A DNA stretch of 10,060 nucleotides, from assembly GCA_018991295.1 (NCBI GenBank), contig JAGKSZ010000079.1, forward strand, positions 1-10,060. Direction: 5' to 3'. Shown here one piece after another: positions 6,242 to 10,060 of the stretch (the stretch's first letter is position 1; the number at the start of each line of letters is the position of its first letter). The notes under the pieces were generated by a model. It saw only the letters and a program-made list of their open reading frames with translations, ran no database searches and had not been told where the DNA came from. Source of the stretch: Porphyrobacter sp. Its GTDB lineage: Bacteria > Pseudomonadota > Alphaproteobacteria > Sphingomonadales > Sphingomonadaceae. The translations under genes and the position numbers were made by a program.

Positions 6242-7011
6242 CGGGCCGGATGCAGGGCAAGGTCGCGCTGGTTTCAGGCGGCGCGGAAGGGATCGGGGCT
6301 GCGGTTGCGCGGTTGATCGTGGCCGAGGGCGGCAGCGTGATGCTGGGCGATGTCCAGCTTGAGAAGGCCGAGGCGCTTGCCGCTGAGCTGGGCGAACGTG
6401 CGGCAGCCTGCCAGCTCGACGTGCGCGATCTGCACCAGTGGGAAGCCGCCGTTTCCGCCACACGCGGGCGCTTCGGCAAGCTCACCGTGCTGTGCAACAT
6501 CGCGGGCATTTCCGAACCCGGCAACGTCCCCGATGGCGCATTGGACGTGTGGGAGCGCACCATCGACATCAACCTCCACGGCCCATTCTACGGAATGCGC
6601 GCCGCCATCCCGGCGATGGAGGCGAGCGGCGAGCCCTGTGCGATCGTCAACATCGGCTCGATGATTGCGCTGCGCCCGGCGAGCTTCGTGGCGGCCTATT
6701 CCGCCTCCAAGACGGGCCTCAGGGGCCTCACCCAATCCGTGGCGCTCGATCTGGCCGAACGCGGCCTGCCGATCCGCGTCAACATGGTCCACCCCGGCGC
6801 AATCCGCACGCCGATGTATAACCGCTACAAGTTTTCCGGCGCCGATAGCCCTGAAAACATCGAGACCAATTTCGCCGCCACCCATCCGATGAACCGCATC
6901 GGCGAGCCCGAGGAGGTCGCCCGTGCAGTGGTGTTCCTCGCCAGCGACGAGGCGAGCTTCACCACCGGCTGCGACCTGACAGTCGACGGCGGCGGGTCGA
7001 TAAGGAGCTGA
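6238..7011 (+). CDS. SDR family dehydrogenase, classical, NAD-type
   Basis: A 257-residue classical short-chain dehydrogenase/reductase with the full catalytic tetrad N112-S141-Y154-K158. The nucleotide loop is S13-G-G-A-E-G-I-G20, and D38 at the end of strand beta-2 (VMLGDVQ) favours NAD(H). C86-N-I-A-G90 replaces the common NNAG, the HPGAIRTPM turn is present, and the C-terminus CDLTVDGGGS is typical. Members oxidise secondary alcohols or reduce ketones, including 3-hydroxyacyl-CoA and hydroxysteroids. Here it could oxidise a hydroxyl set up by the P450 or by side-chain processing. The ATG at 6238 overlaps the thiolase-like stop by four bases; an in-frame ATG at 6250 is a possible alternative because no strong ribosome binding site is seen before either. 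A ThuA-like gene follows six bases after the stop. Confidence 0.92.
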   Translation: MTGRMQGKVALVSGGAEGIGAAVARLIVAEGGSVMLGDVQLEKAEALAAELGERAAACQLDVRDLHQWEAAVSATRGRFGKLTVLCNIAGISEPGNVPDGALDVWERTIDINLHGPFYGMRAAIPAMEASGEPCAIVNIGSMIALRPASFVAAYSASKTGLRGLTQSVALDLAERGLPIRVNMVHPGAIRTPMYNRYKFSGADSPENIETNFAATHPMNRIGEPEEVARAVVFLASDEASFTTGCDLTVDGGGSIRS

Positions 7012-7017
7012 CACAAA

Positions 7018-7773
7018 ATGGCCGAACAACCCGCCACCCGGATCGACGCGCATTTCATCGCCGCGGGCAAGTATCACGATATTGATTACCCGCGGCTGGA
7101 AATCCTCAAGCTGCTGGCCGAACACCCGCATATCCGCACCACGGTGGCAGCGGATTACTCGGGGCTGGAACGGCTCGATCAGTGCCGTTTCCTCATCACA
7201 TACACCTGCGATCTGATGCCGACGCCGGAGCAGGCGAAACAGCTGCGCGCGTGGATGGAGAAGGGCGGCAAGTGGATGGCGCTCCACGGCACCAACTCGA
7301 TCCTCGTCTTCACGGCGGATGGTCTGGTGGATGCCCCCGATGACCGGCCCGATGTGATGGAAATGCTCGGCACGCAGTTTGTCGCCCACCCGCCGATCGA
7401 CAAGTTCCCGGTCGAGGTGGTCAACAAGGATCACGAGCTCACCTGCGGGATCGCGAATTTCGAAGTGGTGGACGAGCTCTACCTCTCCAAGACCACCGCC
7501 CCCATCGAAACCCTGATGCAGACCACCTTCGAAGGCGAGGCGACCGGGTTCACGTGCAGCCAATGGCCCAAGACCACCGTACCTATCGTTTATACGAGGG
7601 ATATCGGACAGGGTCGGATCGTATACAACGCACTGGGCCATTGCCGTGGGCACTACGACCTTCCCGGTATGGCCGATTTCTACCCGCACAAGGAAATGTG
7701 CGCCTGGAACTATGATGTCTATTATGACCTGCTGCGGCGCACGATCCGCTGGGCCATGCGAGACGGGGACTGA
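7018..7773 (+). CDS. ThuA-like domain protein (second of two)
   Basis: A 251-residue ThuA-like protein, with a flavodoxin/glutamine amidotransferase-like fold and no settled reaction. Visible landmarks are CDLMPTPEQAKQLRAWMEKGGKWM, where family members turn into A88-L89-H90-G91-T-N, then LGTQFVAHPP, a NKDHELTCGI segment, D152-E153-L154-Y155-L156, and the C-terminal strand and loop V202-Y-N-A-L-G207-H208-C-R-G-H212. It shares the order LG-QF, H-E/P-L/V-T-GI and DELYL with the ThuA-like protein at 1070-1840 but differs in most other positions, so the two are old paralogues and not a recent duplication. It has no signal peptide. AAGGAG at 7002-7007 precedes ATG 7018 by ten bases and lies across the end of the SDR gene. 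The next gene follows almost directly. Its role in an acyl-CoA gene cluster is unexplained. Confidence 0.87.
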   Translation: MAEQPATRIDAHFIAAGKYHDIDYPRLEILKLLAEHPHIRTTVAADYSGLERLDQCRFLITYTCDLMPTPEQAKQLRAWMEKGGKWMALHGTNSILVFTADGLVDAPDDRPDVMEMLGTQFVAHPPIDKFPVEVVNKDHELTCGIANFEVVDELYLSKTTAPIETLMQTTFEGEATGFTCSQWPKTTVPIVYTRDIGQGRIVYNALGHCRGHYDLPGMADFYPHKEMCAWNYDVYYDLLRRTIRWAMRDGD

Positions 7774-7788
7774 TTGGGACGCATTGCA

Positions 7789-8997
7789 ATGGACATGGAC
7801 TTCTCCCCCGAAGATCTGGCCTTCCGCGAGGAAGTCCGCGCCTTCCTGAAGGAAAACCTGCCCGAACGGCTGCGCGATGGTGCACGCCGCACGCCGGGGG
7901 TGTTCGTTGAGCCTGATATCGGGATGGAGCGGCACCGCATTCTCTATCATCAGGGCCGGGTTGCCCCGCACTGGCCCAAGGAGGACGGCGGCACCGGATG
8001 GACGCCGACGCAGAAGTTCATCTTCGAAAAGGAATGCGCGCTGGCAGGGGCCCCCGCGCTCGCCATCCTCGGTCTGCGCCTTGTCGGCCCTGTGATTTGC
8101 GAATTCGGCACGCCCGAACAAAAGGCGCGCTTCCTGCCGCGCATCCTTTCTGGCGAGGATTACTGGTGCCAGGGCTATTCCGAACCCGGCAGCGGTTCAG
8201 ACCTTGCCAGCCTCAAGACAGCTGCGCGGCTGGATGGCGATGAATATGTGATCAATGGCTCCAAGATCTGGACCACTCATGCCCATCACGCCGACTGGAT
8301 CTTCGCGTTGGTGCGCACCGATGCTAGTGTGAAGAAGCAGCAAGGCATCACCTTTCTGCTGGTGCCGATGGACCAGCCCGGCGTGTCGGTGACCCCGATC
8401 TATTCGATGTCCGGCGATCACGAGGTCAATGCGGTGTTCTTCACCGACGCCCGAACCGGGCATGAAAACCGCATCGGCGCAGAAGGGGCCGGGTGGACCA
8501 TCGCCAAGTTCCTGCTGGAGAACGAGCGCGGCGGATCATGCTATGCCCCGCGCCTGCTCCAATCGATCGACCGACTGGAATCGCTCGCCCAGACACAGCC
8601 CTCAGGCGTCAATGGCGCGATCGCCCATGACCCGCGCTTCCGCGACCGGCTTGCCCGTGTCCGGCTGGAAGCCGAGGCGCTGGAGGTGACCGAACTGCGC
8701 ATCCTTGCCGAACTCGCCAAGGGCCGTGCGCCCGGGCCGCAGACCTCGCTGGTCAAGCTGCTGGGTTCGAACATCGGCCAGCAGATCGATGTGCTCAGGC
8801 TCGAACTGCTGGGGCCGGATGCGCTGCAACTGCCGCTCGAACGCCCGCTTTACGGCAACGAGGCACCCGAACCGGTCGGCAGCGAATATGCCCAGACCGC
8901 AATGGGCAAATACCTCAACAACCGCGCCTCGACGATCTTCGGGGGATCGGACGAGGTGCAGAAGAACATTATCGCCAAGACCGTTCTCGGTCTCTGA
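7789..8997 (+). CDS. Acyl-CoA dehydrogenase, large-subunit type (PimC/FadE-like)
   Basis: A 402-residue acyl-CoA dehydrogenase. The N-terminal MDFSPEDLAFREEVRAFL helix, the APHWPKEDGGTGW loop, and the Y130-S-E-P-G-S-G-S-D138 strand with the following KIWTTHAHHADW are the flavin- and substrate-binding signatures. The C-terminus has I383-F-G-G-S-D-E389-V-Q391-KNIIAK, the usual end of bacterial FadE proteins; Gly stands where MCAD has its catalytic Glu, as in many bacterial members. Overall wording matches, from memory, the large subunit of pimeloyl-CoA dehydrogenase. It should oxidise a CoA thioester to the 2-enoyl form with FAD, probably together with the small-type chain at 3557-4639. The start is uncertain: TTG 7774 directly abuts the ThuA-like stop, while ATG 7789 (GGGA nine bases before) and ATG 7795 both give standard N-termini. 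I chose 7789. Confidence 0.92.
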   Translation: MDMDFSPEDLAFREEVRAFLKENLPERLRDGARRTPGVFVEPDIGMERHRILYHQGRVAPHWPKEDGGTGWTPTQKFIFEKECALAGAPALAILGLRLVGPVICEFGTPEQKARFLPRILSGEDYWCQGYSEPGSGSDLASLKTAARLDGDEYVINGSKIWTTHAHHADWIFALVRTDASVKKQQGITFLLVPMDQPGVSVTPIYSMSGDHEVNAVFFTDARTGHENRIGAEGAGWTIAKFLLENERGGSCYAPRLLQSIDRLESLAQTQPSGVNGAIAHDPRFRDRLARVRLEAEALEVTELRILAELAKGRAPGPQTSLVKLLGSNIGQQIDVLRLELLGPDALQLPLERPLYGNEAPEPVGSEYAQTAMGKYLNNRASTIFGGSDEVQKNIIAKTVLGL

Positions 8998-9002
8998 GAG
9001 GA
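8996..9002 (+). promoter_or_regulatory. Ribosome binding site of the last SDR gene
   Basis: GAGAGGA overlaps the stop of the large acyl-CoA dehydrogenase gene and sits seven bases before ATG 9010. It supports ATG 9010 over the in-frame ATGs at 9028 and 9046. Confidence 0.65.
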
Positions 9003-9009
9003 CCGAAAG

Positions 9010-9924
9010 ATGGACGCTTCAAAACTGATGTTCCGCGACGGGTTGATGGCGGGCGAGCGCATTCTCGTCACTGGCGGAGGCACCGGGCTCGGCCGCGAGA
9101 TGGCCGAGGCCTTCCTGAAGCTGGGTGCCACGGTCTACATCTGCGGCCGCCGCCAGAACAAGCTGGACGAAACGGCAGCCGAACTGACTGCGCTGCATTC
9201 AGAGGCTTCGGGCGGAAAGATCGTCGGGATGGCCTGCGACATCCGTGATGCGGACGCGATCCACGAAATGGTCGACGCGATCTGGGCCGATGGCGGCGCG
9301 CTGACCGGCGTGGTCAACAACGCGGCCGGCAACTTCATCAGCCGCACCGAGGATCTTTCAGTGAACGGCTTCAACGCCATCGCCGACATCGTGATGCGCG
9401 GGACCTTCTATGTCACGCTCGACATCGGCAAGCGGCTGATCGCGGAAAAGAAGCGCGCCAGCTTCCTCTCGATCCTCACCACCTGGGTGTGGTCGGGCAG
9501 CGCCTTCGTGGTGCCTTCTGCCATGAGCAAGACCGCGATCAACGCCATGACCCAGAGCCTTGCGACCGAATGGGGCCGCTATGGCCTCAGGTTCAACGCC
9601 ATCGCGCCGGGCCTTTTCCCGACCAAGGGCATGAGCGCGCGGCTGCATCCAGGCGGGGCGGGCGGCAATTCGGGCAACAACTTGAACCCGATGGGCCGCG
9701 CAGGCGAGATGCACGAGCTTGCCAACCTCGCCGTGTTCCTGATGGGGCCGGGCGCGGAATATGTGAACGGCCAGACCATCGCCATCGACGGCGCGGGCTT
9801 CCAGGCCAATGGCGGGACGTTCTACCCGATGCTCAGCGCATTGGGCGATGCCGAGTGGGAGCAGATGCGCGCGATGATCAAGGGCACCAACGAGAAGGAC
9901 AAGGCCGAACGCACCGTCGGCTAG
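9010..9924 (+). CDS. SDR of the 2,4-dienoyl-CoA reductase (DECR1) type with Tyr-to-Trp change
   Basis: A 304-residue SDR that closely follows mitochondrial 2,4-dienoyl-CoA reductase over most of its length. The cofactor loop is T21-G-G-G-T-G-L-G28, and G46-R47-R48 after strand beta-2 favours NADP(H). N103-N-A-A-G-N108-F-I-S, TLDIGKRLI, SGSAFVVPSAMSK and KTAINAMTQSLATEWGRYGLRFN all have near-identical counterparts. At a constant offset of 40 from human DECR1, N108, S170 and K174 match Asn148, Ser210 and Lys214, but Tyr199 is W159 (codon TGG at 9484-9486). DECR enzymes reduce 2,4-dienoyl-CoA to 3-enoyl-CoA with NADPH, allowing breakdown of unsaturated acyl chains. With Trp at the proton-donor site it may use another donor or catalyse a related reaction. 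ATG 9010 follows GAGAGGA by seven bases, and 12 bases separate it from the preceding dehydrogenase. It is the last gene before a terminator-like structure. Confidence 0.9.
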   Translation: MDASKLMFRDGLMAGERILVTGGGTGLGREMAEAFLKLGATVYICGRRQNKLDETAAELTALHSEASGGKIVGMACDIRDADAIHEMVDAIWADGGALTGVVNNAAGNFISRTEDLSVNGFNAIADIVMRGTFYVTLDIGKRLIAEKKRASFLSILTTWVWSGSAFVVPSAMSKTAINAMTQSLATEWGRYGLRFNAIAPGLFPTKGMSARLHPGGAGGNSGNNLNPMGRAGEMHELANLAVFLMGPGAEYVNGQTIAIDGAGFQANGGTFYPMLSALGDAEWEQMRAMIKGTNEKDKAERTVG

Positions 9925-9984
9925 GCGCCTTTCCTCTCGCTTTCCTACTTTAAAAACGCGTGGCAGTGTCGCGCCCATGCCCTG

Positions 9985-10040
9985 CCGTCAGCGCCCTCAC
10001 GACTGCACTTTCACGGTGCAGCGCGGGGCGGACGGTTTTT
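9985..10040 (+). terminator. Probable Rho-independent terminator of the gene cluster
   Basis: CCGTC (9985-9989) pairs with GACGG (10031-10035) and CGCCC (9992-9996) pairs with GGGCG (10026-10030), giving ten GC-rich pairs with a two-base AG bulge. Inside, CTGCAC (10003-10008) pairs with GTGCAG (10016-10021) around a seven-base loop. TTTTT (10036-10040) follows the outer stem directly. The structure begins 60 bases after the last gene and fits a transcript end on the + strand. The rest of 9925-10060 shows no gene. Confidence 0.6.
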
Positions 10041-10060
10041 GCGTTCTGGACAGTGTCTCA

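Noticed and set aside
6274..8121. Antisense 615-codon open frame opposite the SDR, second ThuA and large dehydrogenase
   Set aside because: Same shadow-frame character: no known motif, and it spans three well supported genes and their junctions.
9964..10057. Two copies of CAGTGTC (9964-9970 and 10051-10057)
   Set aside because: Seven-base matches are expected by chance; flanks differ and no mobile-element end or target duplication is visible.
1..10060. tRNA, rRNA, CRISPR array, insertion sequence or phage attachment site
   Set aside because: I looked on both strands and saw no repeat-spacer pattern, transposase, or structured RNA gene; nearly the whole window is accounted for by the eleven genes.

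Overview
The window is GC-rich bacterial DNA. All eleven genes I can support lie on the + strand and are tightly packed, with TGATG or ATGA overlaps or only a few bases between most neighbours. The protein families, the codon use and a short repeat at the left edge (commonly seen in sphingomonads, from memory) suggest an alphaproteobacterium of the Sphingomonadales (Erythrobacter, Novosphingobium or Sphingopyxis type). This placement is an inference, because no rRNA or marker gene is present.

Layout. Positions 1-59 hold a short stem-forming repeat and the ribosome binding site of the first gene. Unit A (60-2214) has three translationally coupled genes: a zinc-free NADPH-dependent MDR reductase of the CurA/prostaglandin reductase type, a ThuA-like protein, and a small epoxide hydrolase of the limonene-1,2-epoxide hydrolase type with its full catalytic set. 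A 99-base gap (2215-2313) holds a weak promoter candidate. Unit B (2314-9924) has eight genes: a soluble cytochrome P450, a PimD-like small-type acyl-CoA dehydrogenase, a DUF35 OB-fold protein without its zinc cysteines, a thiolase-fold protein with a remodelled active site, an NAD-type SDR dehydrogenase, a second ThuA-like protein, a PimC-like large-type acyl-CoA dehydrogenase, and an SDR very close to 2,4-dienoyl-CoA reductase with a Trp in place of the catalytic Tyr. A structured terminator followed by five T (9985-10040) closes the unit.

How the genes may work together (inference). The set reads as a catabolic cluster for a hydrophobic, probably cyclic or branched compound such as a terpenoid, steroid-like or alicyclic acid. 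The P450 would activate the substrate, the epoxide hydrolase would open an epoxide, and the MDR and SDR enzymes would adjust alcohols, ketones and enones. The two acyl-CoA dehydrogenases, probably one heteromeric enzyme, would desaturate a CoA thioester, and the DUF35/thiolase-like pair would cleave or form a carbon-carbon bond. No CoA ligase, enoyl-CoA hydratase, ferredoxin, ring-cleaving dioxygenase, transporter or regulator lies in the window, so the pathway is incomplete here and the substrate cannot be named. The least explained parts are the two divergent ThuA-like proteins and the three proteins with altered key residues (DUF35, thiolase-like, dienoyl-CoA reductase-like).
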